This document shows, piece after piece, positions 1 through 5,210 of a stretch of 5,241 bases of DNA. This DNA comes from Sulfurimonas sp. (GTDB taxonomy: Bacteria; Campylobacterota; Campylobacteria; Campylobacterales; Sulfurimonadaceae). The position numbers and the translations under genes are program-made. The stretch lies in contig NZ_JALNZY010000105.1 in assembly GCF_023229105.1 (NCBI RefSeq), positions 1-5,241 of the forward strand, given 5' to 3'. The notes under the pieces are model-generated. The model worked only from the letters and a program-made list of their open reading frames with translations. It did no database searches and was not told where the DNA came from. The stretch's first letter is position 1, and every line of letters starts with the position of its first letter.

Positions 1-1035
1 TTGTGTAATATTGGTATATCCATCGGCACGTATTAGCTCTGTAAGTTGTGTGTTTATCTCTTTTATCAAATCAGGTCCGCCAAAGATAAGTCCGCTATAG
101 ATTTGAACAAGAGAAGCCCCGGCTTTTATGCGTCTGTATGCCTCTTTTGCGGAGTCGATTCCGCCTACTGAGATAAGTGTAGTTTTGCCAAAAAGTTCTT
201 TTGCAACTGCTTCAAATATCTCAAAACTCTTCTCTTTGAGCGCCGCACCGCTAAGTCCGCCTATATCTTTTGGGCTTTTTACAAGTGTGTAATCAATGGT
301 GGTGTTTGTAGCAATTATGCCATCGGCACCGCAATCAACTGCTAGTTTTGTTAGCGATACGGCATCTTCTTTGCTCATGTCAGGCGCTATTTTTAGCAGA
401 ATAGGTTTTGTTGTTATAGTTTTTGCTTCAGAAAAAAGCCTTGTTATAAACTCCTCGTTTTGCAAATCTCTAAGTCCGGGAGTGTTTGGTGAAGAGATGT
501 TTATTACCAAATAATCACCCAGCTCATGCAGAGCCTTTATGAGAGTCGTGTAGTCATTTATAGCTTCAGCATCAGGCGTGACTTTATTTTTTCCTATATT
601 TATACCTATGGGAGTTGTAAACGGAAATCTTGTTTTTAATCTTTTTTGAACCTTCAGAAGTCCGTCATTATTAAAGCCCATAGCATTTTGGATAGTTTGC
701 TCCCCAACATGTCTAAACATTCTCGGCTTTGGATTTCCCTCCTGTGGCTTTGGAGTAACTGTGCCTACCTCCGTAAAACCAAACCCTAAAAGCTGTATAC
801 CGCGAATCATGGTCGCATTTTTATCAAAACCAGCACCAAGACCCACTGGATTTAAAAATGTGCGCCCGAATAACTCTTGTTTTAGGATTTCGTTTGTTAC
901 AAAGTGGGATTCTAAAAAAGGGTTAAAAGGTATCTGGCAGATATTTGGCAATCTAAGAGCAAACTCTGCAAGATGGTGAGCGCTTTCGGGTTCGAGCTTA
1001 AATAGCCAAGGTTTTATAGTTTGATAATCTATCAT
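1..1035 (-). CDS. pyrD: Dihydroorotate dehydrogenase (quinone), class 2; 3' end cut by window
   Basis: PyrD oxidises dihydroorotate to orotate, the fourth step of pyrimidine synthesis, and passes the electrons through FMN to membrane quinone. The reading frame is open from ATG at 1035 to the window edge, giving 345 residues; class 2 enzymes run about 335-355, so only a few C-terminal residues should be missing. Visible motifs are GLGAGFDKN (65-73), NISSPNTPGLRDLQ (179-192), TNTT (243-246), GGLSG (259-263), VGGI (290-293) and YSGLIFGGP (313-321). In NISSPN the second serine (S182) matches the catalytic base of class 2 enzymes; class 1 enzymes use cysteine there. The N-terminal 45 residues fit the class 2 membrane-associating extension. 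An AAAGAGG Shine-Dalgarno site lies 7 nt before the ATG. The gene is divergent from the DJ-1 family gene. Class and function are near certain. Confidence 0.97.
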   Translation of the reverse strand, partial: MIDYQTIKPWLFKLEPESAHHLAEFALRLPNICQIPFNPFLESHFVTNEILKQELFGRTFLNPVGLGAGFDKNATMIRGIQLLGFGFTEVGTVTPKPQEGNPKPRMFRHVGEQTIQNAMGFNNDGLLKVQKRLKTRFPFTTPIGINIGKNKVTPDAEAINDYTTLIKALHELGDYLVINISSPNTPGLRDLQNEEFITRLFSEAKTITTKPILLKIAPDMSKEDAVSLTKLAVDCGADGIIATNTTIDYTLVKSPKDIGGLSGAALKEKSFEIFEAVAKELFGKTTLISVGGIDSAKEAYRRIKAGASLVQIYSGLIFGGPDLIKEINTQLTELIRADGYTNITQ

Positions 1036-1070
1036 GAGGTTGCCTCTTTAACTTTATTAAAAATTTAGTG

Positions 1071-1076
1071 ATTATA
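1071..1076 (-). promoter_or_regulatory. Probable -10 box for pyrD
   Basis: A perfect TATAAT on the minus strand lies 35 nt upstream of the pyrD ATG, which would give a leader of about 28 nt. Seventeen nt further upstream is TTTAAA, only a 4/6 match to TTGACA. Weak -35 boxes are common for the housekeeping sigma factor in Campylobacterota. The call rests on sequence alone. Confidence 0.5.
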
Positions 1077-1127
1077 CTTAAAAAAGGTAAAGAGTTTAAA
1101 AACTTGACTCAAAAAGACAACCTTACC

Positions 1128-1155
1128 TTGTTTAAGCGGATTATAACATTATAAG
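1128..1155 (+). promoter_or_regulatory. Possible promoter for the DJ-1 family gene
   Basis: TTGTTT (1128-1133) and TATAAG (1150-1155) are spaced by 16 nt, about 40 nt upstream of the ATG at 1195. Overlapping alternatives exist, TATAAC at 1142 and TATAGA at 1156, so the exact box is uncertain. Confidence 0.3.
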
Positions 1156-1194
1156 TATAGAATAAAATGAAATATTATAGATGCGGAGAGAGAT

Positions 1195-1752
1195 ATGAGT
1201 AAAGTTTTAGTGCCTTTGGCAAACGGTTTTGAAGAGATAGAAGCGATAAACATTATAGATGTTTTAAGAAGAGGAGATATAGAGGTTTTGGTTGCATCTT
1301 TAGATGAAAAAAGTGTGGTTGAAGGTGCGCATAAAGTGAGAGTTTTAGCTGATATGGCTATATCTGATGTTGATGTAAAAACTCTTGATATGATAGTGTT
1401 ACCGGGAGGCTGGGGAGGAACAGTCGCTATGCTTGATGATGTAAATATTCAGAGAATTTTAAAAGAGATGGATAAAGATGGTAAAAATATAGGAGCTATC
1501 TGTGCGGCACCTCTTGTGCTTCATCAAGCCGGCGTGCTTAAACACAACTACACATGTTATCCGACAATTGAGGAGCAGATAAGAGAGGATGGATTTAGCG
1601 AAAAAGAGATGGTTGTAGAAGATGGCAATGTAATGACATCACGCGGACCTGCAACGGCTATCTGCTTTGGACTGCAAATCGTTAAAAAATTAAAAGGAGA
1701 GAAGAAGTCTCTTGAGGTAAAATCAGCTCTTTTGGCTGATTTATGCAAATAG
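1195..1752 (+). CDS. DJ-1/PfpI superfamily protein, YajL-like
   Basis: This 185-residue protein has the full length and layout of the DJ-1/YajL/ThiJ family. These are small cytosolic alpha/beta proteins linked to oxidative or electrophile stress; a glyoxal-adduct deglycase activity has been proposed but is disputed. The nucleophile is C103 in GAICAAP (100-106). E16 in GFEEIEA matches the glutamate that holds the cysteine as a thiolate (E18 in human DJ-1). VLPGGWGG (68-75) forms the conserved glycine turn and TSRGPATAICFGL (148-160) the C-terminal signature. Where human DJ-1 has H126, this protein has Y122 (CYPT), resembling bacterial YajL, which has phenylalanine. GGAGAG at 1185-1190 precedes the ATG at 1195. 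The gene stops 6 nt before the convergent cytochrome gene ends. The family is certain; the substrate is not known. Confidence 0.93.
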   Translation: MSKVLVPLANGFEEIEAINIIDVLRRGDIEVLVASLDEKSVVEGAHKVRVLADMAISDVDVKTLDMIVLPGGWGGTVAMLDDVNIQRILKEMDKDGKNIGAICAAPLVLHQAGVLKHNYTCYPTIEEQIREDGFSEKEMVVEDGNVMTSRGPATAICFGLQIVKKLKGEKKSLEVKSALLADLCK

Positions 1753-1758
1753 TTTTTA

Positions 1759-2280
1759 CTACTTATTATGGCAGGTAAAGCATAGCTCGCTACCTGCGTT
1801 TGTACGTCTTAGGTATTTTGGCCATCTTTTATTGTGGGGATCATGACAACTTGCACATGTTATTTTTACGTTTATCAAAAGATCATCTATTTTAGAGGCA
1901 CAATTCCATTCAGAAATTTTACTATTTTTAGTTTTTAGTCCACGAACCCCCCCCTCAAGATATTCAACTTCTACCGGATGTCCTTTTTCAAGTGATGGAG
2001 ATATATGTAAATAGCTACTGTTTTCATTTTCAGGAGTTATAAAATTCATATAGCTACCGCTAACACCATCGTGGCAACTTAAACAAGATGTTGAAGTAAT
2101 ATTTTCAGAATTATGGCACTCTATGCAACTTTTTATAATAGAATCTCTGCAGTCCAAAATTATTTCGTGAGGACTCCCAAAAGTTATTCCAAAAATAGAT
2201 GTTGTAAAGAGTAGTGGCATTAGTAAAATATTCATTATTATAAAATCCCCAAATCTTTTAATAGATACAAATCTAATCAT
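1759..2280 (-). CDS. Secreted tetraheme c-type cytochrome (doubled CXXCH type) with an internal G8 tract
   Basis: The 173-residue product carries four CXXCH haem c sites: CIECH (52-56), CLSCH (66-70), CASCH (142-146) and CFTCH (167-171). They come as two close pairs, typical of the doubled-CXXCH or cytochrome c3-like families that carry electrons in the periplasm. GHPVEVEY (100-107) resembles the HPVGV segment of that family and may supply a distal histidine ligand. A hydrophobic segment at about residues 13-35 looks like a signal peptide. Two starts are possible. ATG 2280 gives a positively charged n-region (R3, K8, R9) but a weak Shine-Dalgarno site. ATG 2235 (residue 16) has GGGGA 10 nt upstream but almost no n-region charge. 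Eight G residues on the coding strand (plus 1947-1954) encode E109-G-G-V112. The redox partner cannot be told from context. Confidence 0.9.
   Translation of the reverse strand: MIRFVSIKRFGDFIIMNILLMPLLFTTSIFGITFGSPHEIILDCRDSIIKSCIECHNSENITSTSCLSCHDGVSGSYMNFITPENENSSYLHISPSLEKGHPVEVEYLEGGVRGLKTKNSKISEWNCASKIDDLLINVKITCASCHDPHNKRWPKYLRRTNAGSELCFTCHNK
1947..1954 (-). repeat. G8 homopolymer inside the cytochrome gene
   Basis: The coding strand has eight consecutive G residues spanning codons 109-112. In this register the frame is open. With seven G the next codons read EGGFVD then stop; with nine they read EGGGSWTKN then stop. Either slip removes haem sites three and four. Confidence 0.97.
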
Positions 2281-2308
2281 TAATGTCTTACTTATTTTAC
2301 CACAATAG

Positions 2309-2337
2309 AGTATAAATTATTTTATGTATATTGGCAA
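2309..2337 (-). promoter_or_regulatory. Sigma-70-like promoter for the cytochrome gene
   Basis: On the minus strand TTGCCA (2337-2332) and TATACT (2314-2309) are separated by exactly 17 nt, each matching the consensus at 5 of 6 positions. Transcription would start near 2302, about 20 nt before ATG 2280 or 66 nt before ATG 2235. It lies in the 72-nt gap after the methyltransferase gene, so the cytochrome can be expressed on its own. Confidence 0.5.
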
Positions 2338-2352
2338 ATGTTTATGTGAAAA

Positions 2353-3276
2353 TTATTGTGCTATGATGATTCCTCTTTTAAAAACCAGATTTTTAAGACT
2401 CCTCTCGTCATCTTGACTTGCGAACTCTTTTGGATTTTCAAGACGCTCTATAAATCTAAAATTGGGAGCAAACTCTCGCATAAGCTCTATCAAAAAAGTT
2501 GAGTCTAAATCAGGCGAGTTAAGACATGCTAAGAGTATGCAATTATCTGATGCAATAAAGGGCAATCTTTTGATAATCTTCTCGTAATCTTTTGTTGCCT
2601 CAAAACTCCCTTTTTGAAAGGTCGGCGGATCAATGATAATCAAATCGTAAGGTCCCTTTTTTTTGATGCCAGAGAACGATTTTAGTATGTTGTATGGTAA
2701 AAAACTGACACCTTTTGTATCTATATCGTTTATATGATGATTTGAGCGTCCAACCGTGAGAGCGCTTTTGCTCATATCTATGTTTACCACACTTTGTGCG
2801 CCGCCTAGTTTTGCCGCAACGCTAAAAGCGCAAGTATAAGAGAAGAGGTTTAGGATGTTTTTATCTTTTGCATTTTCCCTTACAAAGGTTCTGCCATTTT
2901 TCATATCAGCAAAGTAGAGGCTGTTTTGATTTGAGAGAAGATTGAGTTTGAGTTTCATACCGTTTTCGATAACAAACAAATCATCTCTAAATTCTCCCAC
3001 TATTGCTTCGCTAGGAGTTCCTTTTATGTATCTTCGCTGTACTAGTAGAGTTGTGTGTCTTGAGGTTTTTACAAACTCTTTTAGCATCTCTAGGAGTTCA
3101 TTTTCACCTGCTTCTTCAAAATAGAGCGTTACATGTAAGAGAGTATCGATTGAGTCTATATTTAAGTGTTTATACTCTTCATAAAGTCCACCACGCCCAT
3201 GAAAAAGTCTTTTAACTTCATCTGTTATATCTATTGCGTTTTTTTTAAGTATATCTTCTAGTTGCTCTATTTCCAT
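2353..3276 (-). CDS. Class I SAM-dependent methyltransferase, RlmK/RlmI-like (probable 23S rRNA methyltransferase)
   Basis: The 307-residue protein has a Rossmann methyltransferase core in its C-terminal half. Motif I is ILNLFSYTCAFSVAAKLGGA (141-160), close to the FLNLFSYTGSATVHAGLGGA segment of E. coli RlmK, the C-terminal half of RlmL. The acidic residue contacting the SAM ribose is D167 in NIDMS, and DPPTF (216-220) is the catalytic motif of this group. RlmK makes m7G2069 and RlmI makes m5C1962 in 23S rRNA; DPPTF and the motif I wording favour the RlmK side. No THUMP domain is visible. The N-terminal 100 residues are not the RlmL N-terminal half, so this is a stand-alone version. The target base is not established. 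ATG 3276 has AGGCAG just upstream. The gene is divergent from the NDH-2-like gene, with the cytochrome gene downstream on the same strand. Confidence 0.85.
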   Translation of the reverse strand: MEIEQLEDILKKNAIDITDEVKRLFHGRGGLYEEYKHLNIDSIDTLLHVTLYFEEAGENELLEMLKEFVKTSRHTTLLVQRRYIKGTPSEAIVGEFRDDLFVIENGMKLKLNLLSNQNSLYFADMKNGRTFVRENAKDKNILNLFSYTCAFSVAAKLGGAQSVVNIDMSKSALTVGRSNHHINDIDTKGVSFLPYNILKSFSGIKKKGPYDLIIIDPPTFQKGSFEATKDYEKIIKRLPFIASDNCILLACLNSPDLDSTFLIELMREFAPNFRFIERLENPKEFASQDDERSLKNLVFKRGIIIAQ

Positions 3277-3291
3277 TCTCTGCCTAAGTGA

Positions 3292-3305
3292 TTTTTTTGT
3301 ATAAT
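3292..3305 (+). promoter_or_regulatory. Promoter (T-tract plus TATAAT) for the NDH-2-like gene
   Basis: A run of seven T followed by G leads directly into a perfect TATAAT (3300-3305). This T-rich stretch followed by TATAAT is the usual housekeeping promoter form in Campylobacterota, which lack a firm -35. The expected start near 3312 gives a leader of about 25 nt before the TTG start. The reverse strand here also offers TATACA (3303-3298) for the divergent methyltransferase, so the two promoters may overlap. Confidence 0.6.
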
Positions 3306-3336
3306 TCTAGCCATTTTATGGTGCAAAAGGCAAAAT

Positions 3337-4536
3337 TTGAGAAAAAAAGTAGTTGTAATAGGCGGAGGATACGGTGGACTTCGTGCAATCGAATCTTTAG
3401 CACAACAGGCAGATATAGACGTAACACTTATAGACAAACACCCTTACCACTATCTCCAAACAGAAGCTTACGGCTATATAGCGGGCAGATTCGACTTGCA
3501 TGATGTAGTAATTGATTTACAGGATTGGTGCAGTGGATTTGAGAAAAAAATTACTTTTGTTTACGATACTGCACTTTCTATCGACTTTGAATCCCAAAAC
3601 ATAAAAGTATGTAATGGAAAAATAGAGTATGACTACCTCATAATTGCAACTGGGGCAAAAACAAATTTTTTCTCCTTTATCGAGGGGCTTAGAGAGCATA
3701 GCTTCGGTGTAAAAAATTTACATAGGGCGCACAACTTTAGGGTGGAATTTGAGAATCTCATATATAAAAAACTTCAAAATGAAGATGTAGCACAAGAGAT
3801 AAATTTGGCTATCGGAGGAGCAGGGCTGAGCGGTGTCGAGGTGGCTGCGGAGATGGCAAATGTTCTCTTGGTTTATAAAAAAACATTGGGAAATAGGGTG
3901 GAGGGTATAAAAATCCATCTTATAGATGCAAGCGAGACAATTTTGCCCGGAATGAGCGATTTTTTAGTAAAGAGTACGCATAAAAGACTAGTATCTCTTG
4001 GAATTAATATTTTAACAAACGCTTTTATCCAAAAGATGGATAATAAAACTATCTACTTTAAAAACGGCGATACGCTGAGTTACCACTTTATGATTTTTAC
4101 AGGCGGCATCAAAGCATCAGAACTAAATGAGACGGTAGATGTACAAAAAAATAGAATTTTTCAGTTTGTACCAGATGAGATGCTCAATATTGGTACTAAA
4201 GAGAATGTTTTTGCTATAGGCGATTGTGTAGAAATTAGAGATGCAAAACAAAATATATTGCCTCCCACAGCGCAAACTGCCGAGAGAAGTGCAGAGTATG
4301 TAGCAGAATCTATTCGTAAAAAGATAGACAAAAAAGCCATAAAACCCTTTGATGCCAAAGTGCTTGGAGTATTTATCGCTCTTGGCGGAAACTGGGCAAG
4401 CGGAGAACTTTTTGGTGTGATAAAAATAAAAGGGCATAGTGCATATCTGCTTAAAAAAGCAATAACATACGCTTACTATCTAGGACTTCGTTTACGTATT
4501 AACACAGGATATAAAAATAGGATAAAAAATCGCTAA
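3337..4536 (+). CDS. Type II NADH:quinone oxidoreductase-like FAD/NAD(P) flavoprotein (NDH-2 family), TTG start
   Basis: This 399-residue protein has the two-dinucleotide-fold layout of NDH-2, a single-subunit peripheral membrane enzyme that passes electrons from NADH to quinone without pumping protons. The FAD site is VVVIGGGYGG (5-14), with an acidic residue at D33. YDYLIIATGAKT (98-109) links the folds. The NAD(P)H fold is AIGGAGLSGVEVAAE (158-172). FTGGIKA (254-260) and VFAIGD (291-296) complete the FAD pocket. AQTAERSAEYVAESI (312-326) matches the AQxA quinone-side helix of NDH-2. The C-terminus, LLKKAITYAYYLGLRLRINTG (371-391), is a basic amphipathic stretch suited to membrane contact. 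The only cysteines are C65, C92 and C297, without the paired redox cysteines of sulfide:quinone oxidoreductase, so NDH-2 is preferred. The TTG start has AAAAGG 6 nt upstream, and no in-frame ATG or GTG lies nearby upstream. Confidence 0.85.
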   Translation: MRKKVVVIGGGYGGLRAIESLAQQADIDVTLIDKHPYHYLQTEAYGYIAGRFDLHDVVIDLQDWCSGFEKKITFVYDTALSIDFESQNIKVCNGKIEYDYLIIATGAKTNFFSFIEGLREHSFGVKNLHRAHNFRVEFENLIYKKLQNEDVAQEINLAIGGAGLSGVEVAAEMANVLLVYKKTLGNRVEGIKIHLIDASETILPGMSDFLVKSTHKRLVSLGINILTNAFIQKMDNKTIYFKNGDTLSYHFMIFTGGIKASELNETVDVQKNRIFQFVPDEMLNIGTKENVFAIGDCVEIRDAKQNILPPTAQTAERSAEYVAESIRKKIDKKAIKPFDAKVLGVFIALGGNWASGELFGVIKIKGHSAYLLKKAITYAYYLGLRLRINTGYKNRIKNR

Positions 4537-4558
4537 AAAATGTTTTTTTAAATTTTTT
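4535..4558 (+). terminator. Weak A/T-only terminator candidate after the NDH-2-like gene
   Basis: A6 (4535-4540), a TG loop and T7 (4543-4549) could fold into a weak hairpin followed by a second T6 run. There is no G-C pair in the stem, so termination may be poor and read-through into the CRISPR remnant is possible. Confidence 0.2.
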
Positions 4559-4697
4559 AATATACTTCTCATAGCAGTTTCTATATAATTTACTAGCTTT
4601 ATAAAGTAGCCTCGTATTCTTGATGTTGTCTTGACAAAGATGGCAGTATAATTTATAGGCTTTAATACTCAAGCTTAGTATCTATTTAGGATTTTAT
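4537..4697. other. AT-rich intergenic segment with dyads, ahead of the cas1 remnant
   Basis: I see no coding sequence here. It holds several short inverted repeats: CTTTATAAAG (4597-4606, inside a longer imperfect stem at 4593-4609), TTGTC-TT-GACAA (4626-4637), and ATACT-C-AAGCTT-AGTAT (4665-4681, a 16-bp palindrome with one extra C). TATAAT also occurs at 4584-4589. The segment is best read as the ancestral upstream control region of the lost cas operon. Confidence 0.5.
4631..4652 (+). promoter_or_regulatory. Relict cas operon promoter candidate
   Basis: Perfect TTGACA (4631-4636) and perfect TATAAT (4647-4652) are present but only 10 nt apart, so they are unlikely to act as one standard pair. 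TTGACA could pair at 17 nt with TATAGG (4654-4659), or TATAAT could act alone as is common in Campylobacterota. Either gives a transcript starting about 30-40 nt before the cas1 TTG and running through the repeats. TTGACA overlaps the TTGTC-TT-GACAA dyad, a possible operator. Confidence 0.4.
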
Positions 4698-4772
4698 TTG
4701 GAAAATTTAACAGATTTAAAAGCTATTTTGCACTCCAAAAGAGCAAACATATACTATCTTGAATATTGTTGA
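4698..4772 (+). pseudogene. cas1: 5' remnant of type I-F cas1 (24 codons)
   Basis: A TTG codon with TTAGGA 6 nt upstream opens a 24-codon frame ending in ILHSKRANIYYLEYC, then TGA. From memory this is the conserved N-terminus of type I-F (Ypest subtype) Cas1, the integrase subunit that inserts new spacers; family members continue with a segment like RVLVNGGRVEY. Full-length proteins are roughly 320-330 residues, so more than 90 percent is missing, including all catalytic residues. Cas1-like sequence stops exactly where repeat sequence begins (4770-4774), which shows a deletion junction rather than a point nonsense mutation. No other cas gene is in the window. The retained start signal and intact codons suggest a recent loss. 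A chance match is unlikely given 15 consecutive family-like residues directly in front of I-F-type repeats. Confidence 0.88.
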
Positions 4773-4799
4773 CAAACTGCCGAGTAGGTAGCTTAAAAA
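4772..4799 (+). repeat. CRISPR repeat 1, truncated at its 5' end by the cas1 junction
   Basis: From AAACTGCC (4774) onward it matches the consensus and forms the best hairpin: CTGCC (4777-4781), loop GAGTA, GGTAG, with one G-U pair. Its first two bases are AC instead of GT, and the cas1 stop codon TGA overlaps its first position. This fits a breakpoint inside the repeat. Confidence 0.82.
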
Positions 4800-4831
4800 T
4801 GTTGGGATTACACAGGTAGGTTCTTTACGGA

Positions 4832-4859
4832 GTAAACTGCCGAGTAAGTAGCTTAGAAA
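4832..4859 (+). repeat. CRISPR repeat 2
   Basis: A full 28 nt from GTAAAC to CTTAGAAA. The 8-nt end is identical to the handle of many type I-F repeats. One change (G to A at 4847) breaks the loop-closing pair of the hairpin. Confidence 0.85.
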
Positions 4860-4891
4860 TCTATCAAGGCTCATATCTGATGCACTTGAGG

Positions 4892-4917
4892 GTAAACTCG
4901 AGTAGGTAGCTTAAAAA
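4892..4917 (+). repeat. CRISPR repeat 3, with 2-nt deletion in the stem
   Basis: It reads GTAAACT then CGAGTAGGTAGCTTAAAAA. Two bases (GC) are missing from the left stem arm, so the Csy4-type hairpin cannot form. Everything else matches repeat 1. Confidence 0.82.
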
Positions 4918-4948
4918 ATTTCAGGACGAAAGCCACGGCATACAGTTG

Positions 4949-4976
4949 GTGGGAAATAGGTAGGAATTTAAGAAAA
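4949..4976 (+). repeat. Possible decayed fourth CRISPR repeat
   Basis: After a further spacer-sized stretch of 31-32 nt (from 4918), the sequence begins GTGGG, contains ATAGGTAG (4956-4963) and ends TTAAGAAA. It resembles the right half of the repeat with the core shifted about 4 nt. A degenerate repeat is usual at the leader-distal end of an array. The match is partial and could be chance. Confidence 0.4.
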
Positions 4977-5014
4977 CTTAAAGTTGTGTATTAAAATAAG
5001 AAAAATTTATGATT

Positions 5015-5091
<77 letters not shown>

Positions 5092-5115
5092 ACATGCCTA
5101 TAAATAGGGGGTTTG

Positions 5116-5190
5116 TGGATGGGGTAGAGGGATTCGAACCCCCGAATAGCGGCACCAAAAGCCGCGGCCTTACCGCTTGGCGATACCCCA
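5116..5190 (-). tRNA. tRNA-Gln (TTG)
   Basis: This is a 75-nt cloverleaf with acceptor TGGGGTA/TACCCCA, including the weak U1-A72 pair typical of tRNA-Gln. The anticodon arm is GCGGC-TTTTGGT-GCCGC (anticodon TTG), the T arm is GGGGG-TTCGAAT-CCCTC with one G-T pair, and CCA is encoded. It lies 24 nt upstream of tRNA-fMet in the direction of transcription, so the two are probably cut from one precursor. Confidence 0.96.
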
Positions 5191-5210
5191 ACATTGAAAA
5201 GTTAAATAAT

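Larger units (their letters stand above)
4772..4917 (+). CRISPR. Vestigial type I-F-like CRISPR array, three repeats and two 32-nt spacers
   Basis: Repeats begin at 4772, 4832 and 4892, exactly 60 nt apart, with 28-nt repeats and spacers at 4800-4831 and 4860-4891, each exactly 32 nt. This 28/32 geometry is that of type I-F. The consensus GTAAACTGCCGAGTAGGTAG followed by CTTAAAAA parallels the known I-F repeat (GTTCACTGCCG....GGCAG then CTTAGAAA), including the CTGCC/GGTAG hairpin that Csy4 (Cas6f) would cleave and the 8-nt crRNA handle. The array runs in the same direction as the cas1 stub, as expected for an array downstream of csy4. The spacers differ from each other, and I see no match to them elsewhere in the window. 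No leader or cas gene lies next to the array apart from the cas1 stub, so it is an orphan and cannot be processed unless Csy4 is encoded elsewhere. Confidence 0.85.

Noticed and set aside
296..979. Plus-strand open frames opposite pyrD (296-514, 761-979)
   Set aside because: They are antisense to a clearly conserved pyrD and have no ribosome site or recognisable protein.
2657..2664. A8 tracts in the methyltransferase gene (2657-2664 and 3239-3246) as slip sites
   Set aside because: Runs of A encoding lysines are expected in AT-rich genomes; unlike the G8 tract they carry no special signal.
3288..3503. GTG-started frame overlapping the start of the NDH-2-like gene
   Set aside because: It runs in another frame over the FAD-binding motif; the TTG 3337 start with AAAAGG gives the conserved protein.
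4123..4437. Minus-strand open frames opposite the NDH-2-like gene (e.g. 4123-4437, 3718-3918)
   Set aside because: They are shadows of a well-supported coding sequence, low in complexity and without family motifs.
3337..4536. Sulfide:quinone oxidoreductase as the identity of the flavoprotein
   Set aside because: It is plausible in a sulfur oxidiser, but the paired redox cysteines are absent and the AQxA and TGGIKA motifs fit NDH-2 better.
4769..4774. TTGACA as a -35 box at the start of repeat 1
   Set aside because: It falls at the deletion junction and no TATAAT-like box follows at proper spacing; it is most likely accidental.
4772..4917. Tandem hairpins as a regulatory or protein-sponge small RNA
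   Set aside because: The exact 28/32 spacing, unrelated spacers, I-F-like repeat wording and the adjacent cas1 stub explain the pattern better.
4698..5014. Type I-F3 CRISPR-associated Tn7-like transposon end next to tRNA genes
   Set aside because: Atypical I-F repeats near tRNAs invite this idea, but those elements usually lack cas1, and no tnsABC/tniQ or Tn7-type end repeats are visible.
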